Shown here piece by piece: positions 45,323-59,039 of a stretch of 64,000 bases of DNA (its first letter is position 1; each line of letters begins with the position of its first letter). The position numbers were made by a program, and so were the translations under genes. The stretch is from Gentiana macrophylla (lineage: Eukaryota; Streptophyta; Magnoliopsida; Gentianales; Gentianaceae). The stretch spans positions 103,797,345 to 103,861,344 of the forward strand of contig CM047806.1 in the NCBI GenBank assembly GCA_026214975.1, given 5' to 3'. The notes beneath the pieces are model-generated. The model was not told where the DNA came from and ran no database searches. It saw only the letters and a list, made by a program, of their open reading frames with translations.

Positions 45323-45849
45323 GGGTTATGGCGGTATATCCTCGGCAATATCAACGACACTCGCACTAAGTCTATGATAACGAGAGAATGATCGCCTACG
45401 CCGGCTACACTAGCATCATCGCTTGCAACTCTTTTTGATCAAAAGAAAATAAATTGATTAAAATGTAAACAAAATTATAATTTTTTTTCTGAGAAAATAA
45501 ACTTCATTTTATTCCAAAAGGACGAATTATCCAATATGCACAAAAATGAATATAGTTATTTAAATTCGACACTATCATGGTATGTGCTCGTGAATAATAA
45601 GATTATTGACAATCGCACTAAGTCAAAGATAACAAGGAGACAATGATAGCCTACGCCGGCTACACTTAACATTTTTGTTTGGGGATTTTTATTTTTCCAG
45701 GCCATACATGAAGCTTGGCTTTTTCTTTTTGTTGTCAAGTCATATGTATGGACGACATACGAAAACAGGCCTTCCGTAGGTATATCTAAGGAAATTTTCA
45801 TTTCAATACATAATATCCACGGAAAAACACTGAATTCCGTATTTAATGC

Positions 45850-46078
45850 AAAAAACTTATGTACGGGGCGAGTTGTGAGTTTCCATACGTAATATATACG
45901 GGAAATGAACATCCCGTATATATTATATACGGATTCAAGTAATAGCGATCTGACTCACTTGAGTACAGGGCGAGTTTCAAATTTCCGTATATATTTTTTA
46001 CAGGATTAACTTTTAAATTCAAAAGTCGAATTAAGTACGGGGCGAGTTTCAATTCCCGTATATAATATATACGAAAGA
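45850..46078. repeat. Palindrome array in unit 2
   Basis: Four copies parallel to 42730-42960, including CCCGTATATATTATATACGG at 45913-45932 and CCCGTATATAATATATACG at 46053-46071, with one more (CCGTATACAGTATATACG) after the TRIM near 46642-46659. Confidence 0.85.
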
Positions 46079-46092
46079 TTACCGTAGCTAAT

Positions 46093-46625
46093 CGTAAAGT
46101 CCCACATCGGTAAAAGAAGTAGAATGATCACCCTCATATAATTGTGAGATACAAAGGTCTTGTCAACTCGGTTTAGCCATTTTAGACCAAGTGAGAACGG
46201 CGGTCTAAGCAGTTGATCGGACCATTTATGACTTATTTAGCACTACCAGACACAGGTCTGGTGGAGTTACAGAATGGTATTCAGATCCTACTATCAGACG
46301 GAACTATGCACTGCACCATCCGACTATCAGACGGAACTATGCACTGCACCAAACAAGAAGACAGTGTAAGGATGACATCTAGTTACCTCTGATAAGGACG
46401 ATCCGGTAACAGTCTTGAATGTCTTGGCGAGGATGCTAGTCCCTTATAAGGGGGGGGGGGGAAATGAAGTCACACATCAGTAAAGTAGTAGAATGCTTAC
46501 CCCCATATAAGTGTGAGAAATAAAGGTCTTGTCAACTCGGGTAGACCTTTTAGACCAAACGAGGGCAGTGGTCTAAGCAGTTGACCGGACCATTTATGAC
46601 TTATTTAGCGCTACCAGGCATAGGT
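46093..46625 (+). mobile_element. TRIM copy 2 (in unit 2)
   Basis: Same site and orientation as copy 1, after CTAAT. LTRs at about 46093-46271 and 46465-46625; PBS-like TGGTATTCAGA near 46276. The 3' LTR lacks its last bases and the second CTAAT. An internal duplication (GACTATCAGACGGAACTATG twice, near 46298 and 46323) is unique to this copy. Confidence 0.8.
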
Positions 46626-46675
46626 ATGAGAAACCCGTTTTCCGTATACAGTATATACGAAAATTTTCTCGCAGG

Positions 46676-47269
46676 TATAAATATAGTTTGTAACCTAACT
46701 CCCCGCTAATTCTCCTTCATTCCGTAGATCGAACGTAGACACACAAGGGAAATTTTCAAATTAGCTTTGGCTACTCACTTAGAAATTTCAATTTCAAATA
46801 GTAGAATGTCATGCTTTGATGACCGTGTTGGTGTTTTTGGCCGTGGTGGTGATGGTGGTGGTGATTTAAAGCCAAGGTGGTGGTGGTGTTTGATTTAATG
46901 TTGGTGGTGGTGGTGGTGATGTTGTACTTGGTGGTGGTGTTGGTGGTTGTGGTGGTGGTTTGGCCTTCTTTTGTAGGTGGTGGTGGTGGGGATGGTTGTT
47001 TTGGGCCTTTTGTAGGTTGTGGTGGATATGGAGCTTTTGGTGGTGGTGGTGGTGGAATTGGTGCTTTTGGTGGAGGTGCTGTTGGTGGTGCTTTTGGTGG
47101 TGGTGGACGTGGTGCTTCTGGTGGTGTGGGTGGTGGTTGCAACAGCTTCCCCGGTCTAAGACCTCATCACCCATCGGTATTTTACATATTTAGAAAATTC
47201 CATTTGACTATGTATTATTATGTATTATGTAACGATATGATATTACATATAATAGAACATTTAATTTGA
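46676..47269 (+). pseudogene. Glycine-rich gene-like segment, unit 2
   Basis: A TATA-like TATAAATATA is at 46676-46685, 120 bp before the ATG at 46806. The first frame reads MSCFDDRVGVFGRGGDGGGD then LKP, and stops. Another plus frame (46877-47269) gives a long glycine-rich stretch (CFGPFVGCGGYGAFGGGGGG) ending NSFPGLRPHHPSVFYIF. As in unit 1 the minus strand reads proline-, lysine- and alanine-rich (PPPKAPIPPPPPPKAP), so the coding strand is uncertain. GGT slippage explains most of the sequence. Confidence 0.35.
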
Positions 47270-48200
47270 AAATTGTGTCATATTGTATATGGAAAATATT
47301 TGTATTGTGTATTAGGTTTAGATCCCCACAGATTTACTGTATTTGATTAATCTGTTGTTTAATTTGAATCAGATGTAAAATAGTATAAAACCGTATAATA
47401 GATTGTATTACTTTTACATTATGTAGTTTAGATTTAGATCCATGATTATCAATATTTTTTCCGCTTTATTTAGGTGTAGATCCCTGATTATCGGTTTTTT
47501 TGCTCCTGTATGTTACACACCGTAGTTTAAATTTATATCATTGTATATTTATAATATAATAATTGTACTGCTTTTATAATATACATCATACATATCATTA
47601 CAATCTAATGTGATGGAAGATTTGGAAATACTGAACTATACAACGAATCAAAATATGGCGATTCAATGGTATGTATCGACTTGATGAGGTTCTTAGATAT
47701 GCATGTTTCGTAGAATTTTTTCGAATCCTTCGATCCACACAATCGGGCGAAATCCTGTTGGGAAAATAGCTCATAGTGAGTTTTATTTAAAGTGGCGAGT
47801 GATCTACTTATGTATTTATTTCGATAGTATGCAATACTTAATTATCGGAGCCTATGGTATCATTAAATACTACTTAAAAAGTAGATAATGATAGGCTTTT
47901 GAATCACTCGATTCGGATATTGCGTGAATGAGAAATTAATGTTAAAGTTATAGGAAATGATGCTTATTCGAATCGAACCAGTTTATTCGAACGGTTGCAT
48001 CTGTTCAATCAAACTAAACCTTAACTGGTGCAACCTTTCGGTTCAAAAGATGTGGCCATTTAGTTCAAGAGTTGCATCAGCTCGGCTCATTAAGTTACAT
48101 CTTTTGGGCTGAACCAATACATAAAAAGAGTTTCGTCCTTTATTGTATGATTATTTTTCTTCTATAATAATTTTTTTTTTAATTTACTATACTCAACAAC

Positions 48201-48975
48201 TTTTTTAAACTTTATGAAAAACTCTAAATGAACTTATATTTTAGTATTTTGTAAAGACATCCAAAATAAGGAGAACGGGAGAGGGAGGGATAGGGTTTTG
48301 GCGGTATATCCTCGGCAATATCAATGACCCTCAAACTAAGTCTATGATAACGAGAGAATGATCGCCGGCTACACTAGCAACATCGCTTGCAATTCGTTTT
48401 GATCAATAGAAAAAATAAAATTGATTAAAATATAAACAAAATTATAAATTTTTTTCTGAGAAAATAAACTTCATTTTATGCCAAAACGGACAAATTATGG
48501 AATCTGCACAAAAATGAATATAGTTATTTTAAATTCGACATAAAATCCATGCACAATCATGGTATGTCCTCGTGAATAAGATTATTGACAATCTTACTAA
48601 GTCAATGATAACAAAGAGACAATGATAGCCGGCTACACTTAGCATTTTTTTTTGGGGTTTTTTATTTTTCCAGGCCATACATGAAGCTTGGCTTTTTGTT
48701 TTTGTTTTTGTTTTCAAGTCATATGTATGTACGGCATACGAAAACAGGCCTTCCGTAGGTATATATCTAAGGAATTTTTCATTTCAATACATAAAATCCA
48801 TGGAAAAACACCAAATTCTGTATTTATTGCAAAAGAAAAACTTATGTACGGTGTGAGTTGTGAGTTTCCCGTATATATTATATACGGATTCGGGTAATAA
48901 TGGTAAAAAAAAAAAAAGTAATAACGGTCAGACTCACTTGAGTACGGGGCGAGTTGCAAATTTCCGTATATATTA
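48201..48975. repeat. Local triplication, unit 3 (truncated)
   Basis: Matches the first 780 bp or so of unit 2 without the MITE. It includes CCAGGCCATACATGAAGC (48671) and part of the palindrome array (CCCGTATATATTATATACGG at 48868). It is cut at TATTA (48971-48975) by element F. Confidence 0.88.
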
Positions 48976-51168
<2,193 letters not shown>

Positions 51169-51189
51169 TTCCTCCCCTAAAAAAGGAGT

Positions 51190-52500
51190 TTCGTCCTCTA
51201 AAACTAGAACATACCTGGTAAATCCACAAACTCATGGAATTCACCGATCATGTCATCTTCAACTTCCCAAGTTGCCTCTCGGGTGAATGATTGCTCCATC
51301 AACCAAAACCAATGGGATCATCCGCCTTAATCAACCTTTCCTTCCGGTCCAAAATCTTGATCGGTCTCTCATCATAAGCAAGATTGTCTTGTAGAATTTC
51401 CGGATCAATAGTAGTTTCAACATCATTCCTCGTCAGACACTTCTTCAACATTGAAACGTGAAACACACTATGGACCCTTGACATCGATTCTGGTAACTTA
51501 AGCTTGTAAGCCAACGGTCCAACCCTTTCCAGAATTTTAAAAGGTCCAACATACCTTGGACTTAGCTTACCCTTTTGTCCAAAGCGTTTCAATCCCTTCA
51601 TCGGTGAAACTCGCAGATACACTCTATCACCAACTTCGAACTCAAGCGGTCTTCTTCTAACGCCCGCCCAACTTTTTCTCGCCTGCCTTCAGGTCGCTTT
51701 CAGATTCTTCTTAACCACCAACCCTTTTCTTAGCTTGTTCAACCATTTCCGCCCCGTGATCTGCCTCTCCCCAACTTCATCCTAAAACAAATGCATTCTA
51801 CATCTTCTTCCATACAATGCTTCAAACGGGCGGCATGCCTATACTTGCATGATAACTATTATTGTAGAAAACTCGCTACCGGTAGATAATCATCCCATGA
51901 TCCACCTACTTCCAAAACACAAGCTCTTAGCATGTCCTCGAGTGTTTGGATGGTCCTCTGCATTGTCCATCTGTCTGAGGATGAAACGCCAGACTCAAAT
52001 CTAACTTGGTTCCAAAAGCTTCTTGTAAACTCTTCCAAAACCGATCGATTTAATCGACTATCTCAATCCGAGACTATAGAGATAGAACTCCGTGTAACTT
52101 CACTATATTATCCAAGTATAGTGTCGCTATCTTCTTCAAATACATATCAACCTTATACGGTAAGAAATGAGCGGATTTGGTCAATCTATCCACAATCACC
52201 CAAATCGCATCATGACCGCCTCTTGTCTTAGGTAAACCGGTGATGAAGTCCATCGTAATCTTATCCCATTTCCATTCAGGGATATCCAAGGGCTTAAGCA
52301 TTCCTCCTGGTCTTCTATGCTCTCGCTTCACTTTCTCGACAAATGTCACACATCGCTATTTAACTTGGCTATTTCCAATTTCATCAAGGCCACCAAAACT
52401 TCTCATTCAAGTCCCGATACATCTTGGTAGCACTGGATGAATCGCAAAAGCAATCCTATGTGCCTCTTCCATAACTCTCTGCCTCAAGTCGCCAACATTA
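51190..52500 (-). pseudogene. Integrase and chromodomain-like end of element F
   Basis: Broken minus-strand frames. The N-terminal part near 52400-52330 is degenerate. Frame 52349-52074 gives VKREHRRPGG, WKWDKITMDFITGLP (first catalytic D) and DAIWVIVDRLTKSAHFLP. The middle catalytic region near 52070-51650 is heavily shifted. Frame 51622-51299 is the C-terminal domain: YLRVSPMKGLKRFGQKGKLS, PRYVGPFKILERVGPLAYKL and SVFHVSMLKK. In another frame TREATWEVEDDM follows (near 51280-51245), which matches the end of a retroelement chromodomain (EATWEPEDDM). Integrase plus chromodomain is the chromovirus signature; in intact elements the chromodomain guides insertion into marked heterochromatin. Confidence 0.8.
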
Positions 52501-52968
52501 GGCACACACAGCACGATCCTCGGTACCAAAGGTTTCCATTATTATCCAGACATAACCCATCAGAGGCTTCTCTCTAGCAACTCGCTTCAAATCAACCAAA
52601 GTTGGGTCTTCATCTTGCTTCTCCCGAATATCATCCATCAACTTAGATCTTGCTAACTTTTGCGCCACAAACTGTCGATCCTCAATCTGGTCAAACCTGT
52701 TGATTTCTAGCCCATCTAACCTTTCTGCCACAACTTCGACGCTTAAAACTACAAACACTGGTTTCCTGCTTAAAGCATCTGCCATTATATTAGCTTTTCC
52801 TGGATGGTACTGGATATCCAAATCATAGTCCTTCACGAACTCTAGCCATCTTCGTTGTCTCATGTTCAGATTCTCTTGTGTGAATAAATACTTTAAACTC
52901 TTGTGGTCGGTGAAGATCCTTGCCTTAACTTCATACAAGTAGTGCCTCCAAGTCTTTAATGCAAACAA
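52498..52968 (-). pseudogene. RNase H of element F
   Basis: An open minus-strand frame of 156 codons. It reads [59 protein letters not shown] and [10 protein letters not shown], the textbook gypsy RNase H end followed by the linker to integrase. It overlaps no other gene and is separated from the RT frame by a single frame break near 52970. Confidence 0.88.
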
Positions 52969-54278
52969 TCGCCGCTAATTTAAGTCATGTGTCGGGTAGT
53001 TCTTCTCATGCACCTTCAATCGCCTAGATGCATAAGCAATCACTTTCCCTCTTGTATCAACACTCAACCTAAACCCCGTCCCAAGCATCTGCTTAGACAT
53101 CGTAGTTATAAAAATCTCCGGAACTACCAACACTGGGGCCATAGTCAACCTATCCTTCAAGGTATGAAAAGATGCATCACACTCACTAGTCCATTCGAAC
53201 TTCACATTCTTCTGCGTAAGCTTAGTGAGTGGAGTAGCTATCTTCGAAAAGTCTTGCACGAACTTCCTATAGTAGCCAGCCAAACCAAGAAAGCTCCTTA
53301 CTTCTGAAAGTGTAGTAGGTTTAGGCCAATTCTGAACTGCTTCTATCTTTGCTGGATCAACTTGTATACCATCTCCATAAATGACATGACCCAAGAAACT
53401 GACTTGTTTCAACCAAAAATCACACTTAGAGAACTTAGCAAACAACTGGTTCTTCTTCAAAGTATCCAACACTACCCTTAAGTGTTCCTCATGTTCTTTC
53501 TCATCCTTCGAGTACACTAGGATGTCGTGTATGAACACTATCACAAACTTATCCAAGTATGGCATGAAGACTCGCTGCATCAAATCCATAAGTGCATATG
53601 GAGCATTAGTGAGTCCAAAAGGCATAACCAAGAACTCATAATGTCCATACCTCGCACTAAAAGCCGCCTTCGTATATCTACCACCTTGATCTTCAACTCG
53701 ATGATAGCCAGACCTAAGATCAATCTTAGAGAACACTTTCTTGCCTTGCAACTAATTAAACAGATAATCTATCCTCGGCAAAGGGTACTTATTCTTGATA
53801 GTAAGGTTATTCAATGCCCTGTAGTCGATACACATCCTCATGCTACCATCTTTCTTCTTCATTTAACAAAACAGGGCTCCTGGCAAGGCTAAGTACTAGG
53901 CTGAATTATATTCCTCTCAAGCATATCCTTAACTTGAGCTTTTAATTCCTTCAACTCAGCCGGTGCCATTCTATAGGGTGCCTTGGCAACTGGTGCCGCT
54001 CCCGGTATCAACTTGATCTCAAACTCGATTTCCCTATCCGGCATGTTTCCCGGTAACTCTTTCGGAAATACCTCAGGGTACTCTCTCGCTACCGGAGTTT
54101 CCTCTAGCTTTGGCTTCACTTGTTCCACATCCATCGCTGCACAACAAGTAGCCTTCACAACCCTTCCGACAAGCTCGATTGCCTTGACCGCTGAAATTAT
54201 CAGATGTCGCTTCTTACTTGGCTTGTACACATTTCCTTGATAAGTCTTATCCGATTTCCCGGGTGCTTTAAAGGTCAC
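52969..54278 (-). pseudogene. Reverse transcriptase of element F (broken, altered active site)
   Basis: Frames 54278-53889 and 53751-52975 with a gap of stops between. Motifs are [90 protein letters not shown], and [17 protein letters not shown]. The catalytic motif, normally Y-I-D-D, reads FIHD (within [11 protein letters not shown], near 53524-53535), so one catalytic aspartate is lost. The middle VIDYRALNKVT region near 53860-53760 is frame-broken. A polymerase from this copy would be inactive. Confidence 0.88.
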
Positions 54279-54600
54279 TTTCTTCTCTCGGCAATCTAGA
54301 TGAACAAAATTCTCGGATAGCCAATCTATCCCAAGAATTACATCAAAATCCGAAAAGTCTAAAACAGTGAAATCACTCTTGCATCTATAAGGTCCAACTC
54401 AAACTTCCACTTGAGGTATCATCCTAGTCACCTTCCCTAACGGTGTAGTTATTTACAAAGTGTTTCTCAAAGGTTCAGAAGGTAAACTCAACTTCATAGC
54501 TACCTTGGTCGACACAAAAGTGTTAGACGCTCCCGTATCAAACAAGGCTCTGACCACTAGATTATCTAACATTATCGCACCTAGGATGCATATTCATTCA
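54279..54600 (-). pseudogene. Retropepsin of element F
   Basis: Minus-strand reading gives RALFDTGASNTFVSTKVAMK (DTG active site near 54545-54520), a stop after SEPLRNTL, then FTVLDFSDFDVILGIDWLSE and HLDCREKKVTFKAPGKSDK, which runs into the RT frame. The DTG triad is intact, but stops at about 54450 and 54405 break the ORF. Confidence 0.8.
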
Positions 54601-54644
54601 TTTAAATAAAGTTACAGCATGAATAAACGTGCTATAAAAATATC

Positions 54645-56190
54645 TTAAAAAAATAAAATAGCAACGAGGTACCTGAGATAACATCGCCCTCCTGGTCTCA
54701 AGGCCCCAAGCATCACCGCAAAAACTCGGATGGTCGGCTTGGCCGCTTCTACCGCTTTCCTGGCCCGAATTGCCCTTGTTTCTATTTGGACACGCCTAGA
54801 AAAGTGCCTGGCTCTCCGCAAACGTAGCAACCATTAGTATTTTGCTTGCACTCCTCGAATGATTTCTCGTTGCACTTAGGACACATGGGTGCACTGCTTG
54901 GGGCCTTAGCCGTGGGAGCCGTGGTCTTTGACGCTCTGCCGCGCGCGCCCCGATAATTTCCCCGACTAGTCCCAAAGTTCCGCTTTGTTTCCAATGACGA
55001 TCGTGTTCTTCTTCCCGGAAGGTCTCAACCTCCAAGGCTTTGTTCGCACTCCGCCATGTTCCTTGTCAGAATCCCAACATGCCGATCGAATCTCATAAGC
55101 CAATCCTTCTTGTAAAGGGCCATCTTTCTTTCTTCCACTTTCATAAGCTCGGATAGAAACGCCCTAACTCGTTAAACCTATTGGTATACCGAGATACCAC
55201 AAATGATTACCCCGCTTGAGTTTCAAAACTCGACTTGCCTTATCCGCTTGCAATCGCTTGCCGGAAGTACTCATTGAAAAACATAGCTTTGAAAGCTTGC
55301 CGCCTGCGGACCTTGCCATTGCTACTCAGATAGCATCTATCCAAGATCTCGATGCGCCCAAAAGAAAACTAATCGCCAACCTATGCCATCTCGGTCTCGT
55401 GCACATGAATGTTCCCCGCATGCCTTCTCAAGCTCCTTATCCATTTCTCGGCCTTTGAATGTTCAACGCTTCCATAGAAATTTCAACCCGATTCCTTCTC
55501 AATCTTGTATACCAATCCACACCGGTGCTTGCTCAAATGCCGGTCTCACGGGTGGGTAAACCGGAGGATAGCCGAAAGGTACTTGCCGCTGCATCGCTTT
55601 TGCTTGAGGTAGGCTGGATTCACTTGAGGTTCAGGCTGAGAAGGGTAGTATCCTTGGTGGTAATTCTGATGTTGCTGAAGAGTTGGTTGAGGTTGCTGGA
55701 GACCAAAAGGTGGGTAACCAAAACCGTGCTGATGGTCGAACCGCGGTGAAAGTGGTACGGTAGGTCGAGGGGTATGACCTGCAGGAGGTGGGTAGAAAGT
55801 CTGCGGTTGTTGGTGAAACACTAATAGTGCGGGGTGGCTCACTGGTGGAGGGTAAACGCTAACTGTGGGAGGATAAACGGTTTGCTGATGTGGGTGGTAG
55901 CTTACCGGTGGCGGTACAAATCCTGCTGGAATATCACTTACCAATGAGAACTGAGCTGAACTTCCCACGTGCCATCATGGGGGTTGCTCTCGACGAGGTC
56001 TCGTGATGCACTCGCTGAGATCTTGGTGTGGGGGTCGCAGCAGTGAGGAGGTGGACATGACTTTGTCGAGGTGGATGAATCGCTCACTACACACCGCCCT
56101 CACGACCGGTGTTGGACTTTCCTGTCGAACTCTGGAAGTCTCTACACCCGCTCCATTTCTCGTGAACACCATCCTGATGTTCAAAGAAAA
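54645..56190 (-). pseudogene. gag of element F
   Basis: A broken set of minus frames. The N-terminus begins at 56184 with MVFTRNGAGVETSRVRQESP. Frame 55968-55546 is rich in proline, tyrosine and glutamine (VYPPPVSHP, QPQPTLQQHQNYHQGYYPSQ). The capsid region 55540-55060 is heavily shifted. Frame 54994-54782 carries CPKCNEKSFEEC and a CCHC-type knuckle, CYVCGEPGTF, with the usual H replaced by T. Gag packages element RNA; the Pro/Gln-rich N-terminal insertion is unusual in length but is not diagnostic. Confidence 0.75.
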
Positions 56191-56254
56191 CTAGAACGTT
56201 ACTAAAGGATCTTGAGAAAACTTATCTTATAAGAAAGGAAGCCTAAAAGACGTT

Positions 56255-56270
56255 ACTCTCATATACCAAC
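56255..56270 (-). other. Degenerate primer-binding site of element F
   Basis: The minus strand reads TTGGTATATGAGAG just inside the 5' LTR, a mutated TGGTATCAGAG (initiator-Met tRNA). Confidence 0.7.
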
Positions 56271-57455
56271 TGTAACGCCCCGTTCCCGGACATCGAGTCC
56301 TTATCCGGAAAAGGAACGTTCAGCACGTATAAAATAAAAATAAATTCACTTTATACGTAAGCCTCTACTACGTCGTATCAAAAATAAGCAAACGGAAGAA
56401 AAAGACTCGGGTATAAAATTTTCAAACATCTAAGAGTAGAAACAACATCTAAAGGTGGAAATGTAATTTATTACATTCAAGGAAAAATACGAAATCCAAA
56501 CGAAACGTACGATAATCTCAAAAGAAACGTAACGATACTACAAGTCTCGAAAGACCAAAAGTCTAAACTGTCTAATAAATGAATAAGAAAATGAATAATT
56601 TAAAGTCTTCAATGAGGCGTTTTCAAATGTCATCATCGAACTCCTCCTCATAAACAATATCTACATGTTCGTAATCTCATCCCTAAACACATAGAAAACA
56701 TGCATTTGAGGTAAGTACAACATACTTAATAAGAAAGAGAAGCTATGATAACAGTTACAATTTATAAAGAAAAGATATTTAAAGGTTTAGTTGTTTATGT
56801 TTGACCGACTCAATCTAAGGTTCATTTCATGTCCATCAACATGAATTGACTAAACGTTACTACTTAACTTATCTATGTTACAACCGCACTCAAGGGCACT
56901 ACGCGTATCCACTTTTGGGACACTCTTGGCAACATATTAGTGGATCACACCAATATCCACGGAGGCTAGAATAGGTAGGCTCCGATAGTACGCACACCTC
57001 AGTGGAGTCCTTCCGTTCTTTGGGTTTTTTTGACCTACGGAGTTCTTCCACCTTCAGAGGTAGCACACACATCGCGATATAGACTGGTGCCTATCCAAGA
57101 GAGACATGTTGTTTAATATTTTACTAGTCGAGTACATGTTTTATTAGAATGATTAACTAACCACCTAAGTGTTTTCAATTAATCTCCCTCACAAATACTA
57201 CTCTCTCCCTAGACCACTAGACCCGGACAAGGCCTAGCACTTACATAGACATTGATGAATGCTAATTCATCAAAGCACAAGACTATCATGCTCTTCCGGC
57301 GGATCCAAACTTCAACTCCCTTTAAGAGTACATTCGGTGTTTTAACTGAACGAATCAGAAGCTCAATTCAGGCTTGCTAAGGTTAACCAATGATATCATA
57401 TCATAAATAAGGGTTTAAAATAGTAATAACTTGATTATAAAACCCAAAACCAAAC
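56271..57455 (-). repeat. 5' LTR of element F (truncated at right)
   Basis: Matches 48976-50144 in order (for example GTATCCACTTTTGGGACACT). It ends where element G begins; the remaining ~1 kb should lie beyond G. Confidence 0.9.
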
Positions 57456-58058
57456 TGATGATGCAAAAATCATCACGGTAGCGCAGTGGTGGATGTTTTG
57501 GGGATATCTAGCTTATCTCGCTGGTGATTTTAGGTATGTTAGCCGGAGGTTTGTGTGGTGATAGGAGTTGAGGGAGAGAGTATTTCAGCAGAGCTTTTTC
57601 TTATTCTTTTATTCTCATCCTCGAATTAGGTTACACAAGACTTCCTTTTATAGGAAGAGAAATCTTAGGAGCCAAGTAATGGACCAATGTCGCAAGCAAA
57701 TTTAGTCACTAATCTTACTTAATAGTTAAGCAAACACTAAATATCTAACCACAAGTGGGTAAAGTATCTAGCAGCAAGTGGGTATAATATCTGGGCGGCG
57801 ATCCTTCGGGATTCATGGGGCCGCCAACACCGTTTTTTTGCCTTTGCTCCTGCTTTTCTCAAGTCTCACGCGCCCTTTGGCGGCCATCGATCCAAGGCCT
57901 CGATCCGCCCTTTAGCCCTGGCGACGCCTAGAGGGGTTGATGGTAGCGGCCTTTACTAGATATCATTGGCGCCGCCGCTGTCGTGGTCGCGACTCGCCAG
58001 CGTGGTGAACCATAGGCTCTTTCCAGACTAGACGGTGGCGACATTATTTATATCATCA
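57456..58058 (-). repeat. 3' LTR of element G
   Basis: The minus strand starts TGATGATATAAATAATG and ends GCATCATCA. A TATA box (CTATAAAAG) is on the minus strand opposite CTTTTATAGG at 57645-57654, about 190 bp before the LTR end. Confidence 0.82.
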
Positions 58059-58074
58059 AGGGCCCCTACTCCAT
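58059..58074 (-). other. Polypurine tract of element G
   Basis: The minus strand reads ATGGAGTAGGGGCCCT immediately before the LTR start TGATGATA. Confidence 0.75.
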
Positions 58075-58144
58075 GTCTTGATCATTTTTTATAAAATGTC
58101 GAGCGGAGAGTAGCAAGTACCAGACAATGTATTTGGCGACTCGC

Positions 58145-58800
58145 CGCCTGATGCGACTTGTTCTCTGGCGGCCGCGGCTTTCAAAGCACGCGCCTTCGGG
58201 CTTACTGGCCTGCTGACTCGCCGCCTGATGCGACTTGTTCACTAAGGGCCGTGCTTTCAAAGCACGCGCGCCTTCAAGCAACTCTGGCCTGCTTTTGCGA
58301 CTTCGCCGCCTGATGCGACTTGTTCACTAAGGGCCGTGGCTTTCAAAGCACGCGCCTTCAAGCAACTCGCCTGCTGCGACTCGCCGCCTCGATGCGACTT
58401 GTTCACTAAGGGCCGTGGCTTTCAAAGCACGCGCCTTCAAGCAACTCGGGCCTGCTTTTGCGACTCGTCGCCTGGATGCGACTTGTTCACTAAGGGCCGC
58501 CGCTTTCAAAGCACGCGCCTTCAAGCAACTCGGGCCTGCTTTTGCGACTCGCCGCCTGATGCGACTTGTTCACTAAGGGCCGCGGCTTTCAAAGCATGCG
58601 CCTTCAAGCAACTCGGCCTGCGCGACCTCGCCGCCTGATGCGACTTGTTCACTAAGGGCCCGCTTTCAAAGCACGCGCCTTCAAGCAACTCGGGCCTGCT
58701 TTTTGCGACTCGCCGCCTGGATGCGACTTGTTCACTAAGGGCCGTGCTTTAAAGCACGCGCCTTCAAGCAACTCGGGCCTGCTTTTGCGACTCGCCGTCT
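58145..58800. repeat. 82-bp tandem array in the 3' region of element G
   Basis: Eight copies of a GC-rich unit containing TGATGCGACTTGTTCACTAA and TTTCAAAGCACGCGCCTTCA, with starts near 58152, 58218, 58311, 58392, 58476, 58557, 58637 and 58721 (spacing mostly 80-84 bp). ORFs running through it on both strands are by-products. It occupies the same place as the unrelated 88-bp array of C. Confidence 0.9.
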
Positions 58801-59030
58801 GGCGGGCCATCTATAAAGCTTCAATGGGGCGCTTAGTCAAATCGTGGTTGACGCCACCCCTTGATAACTACAATTACGTGGGTAGTAACGCTTGGCAATC
58901 GCCAAGCTGCACGCGGGCATTGATTGGCCTCCATAATGATTACGGTTTTCGAATTTTGGAATTTGAATCGATCACGCAATCCCCAACCGCTGGATGGTTT
59001 AACTTAGCCCCACGATCTCCACTCGCTGCC

Positions 59031-59039
59031 TATATAAGG
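59031..59039 (+). promoter_or_regulatory. TATA box for the first antisense gene of G
   Basis: TATATAAGG on the plus strand, followed by a pyrimidine-rich leader (TTCTTCACTTTTCACTCTTC), as in plant core promoters. It lies about 535 bp upstream of the first credible ATG (59566), with a likely intron in the 5' UTR. Confidence 0.6.

Larger units (their letters stand above)
45041..48200. repeat. Local triplication, unit 2
   Basis: About 3.16 kb. Starts AACTTTATTAAAAACATTAA and follows unit 1 in order, but lacks the 1-kb insertion and gains a MITE at 45131. The join to unit 3 near 48200 (AACTTTATGAAAAACTCTAA) repeats the join at 45041. Confidence 0.85.

Noticed and set aside
46771..47174. Extensin-like PPPPKAP frame on the minus strand of unit 2
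   Set aside because: Shadow of the GGT repeat; the unit-1 copy does not keep the same frame, and no signal peptide is seen.
53527..54240. Plus-strand ORFs of 85-121 codons opposite F's RT and protease
   Set aside because: Shadows of the minus-strand pol genes.
57478..57500. tRNA A-box-like GGTAGCGCAGTGGTGG at the edge of element G
   Set aside because: No B box (GGTTCGA-type) at the proper distance and no cloverleaf; the segment is part of the G LTR end.
58066..58638. Frames through the 82-bp array that look like repeated protein domains
   Set aside because: They change frame with each indel between units; the repeat explains them.
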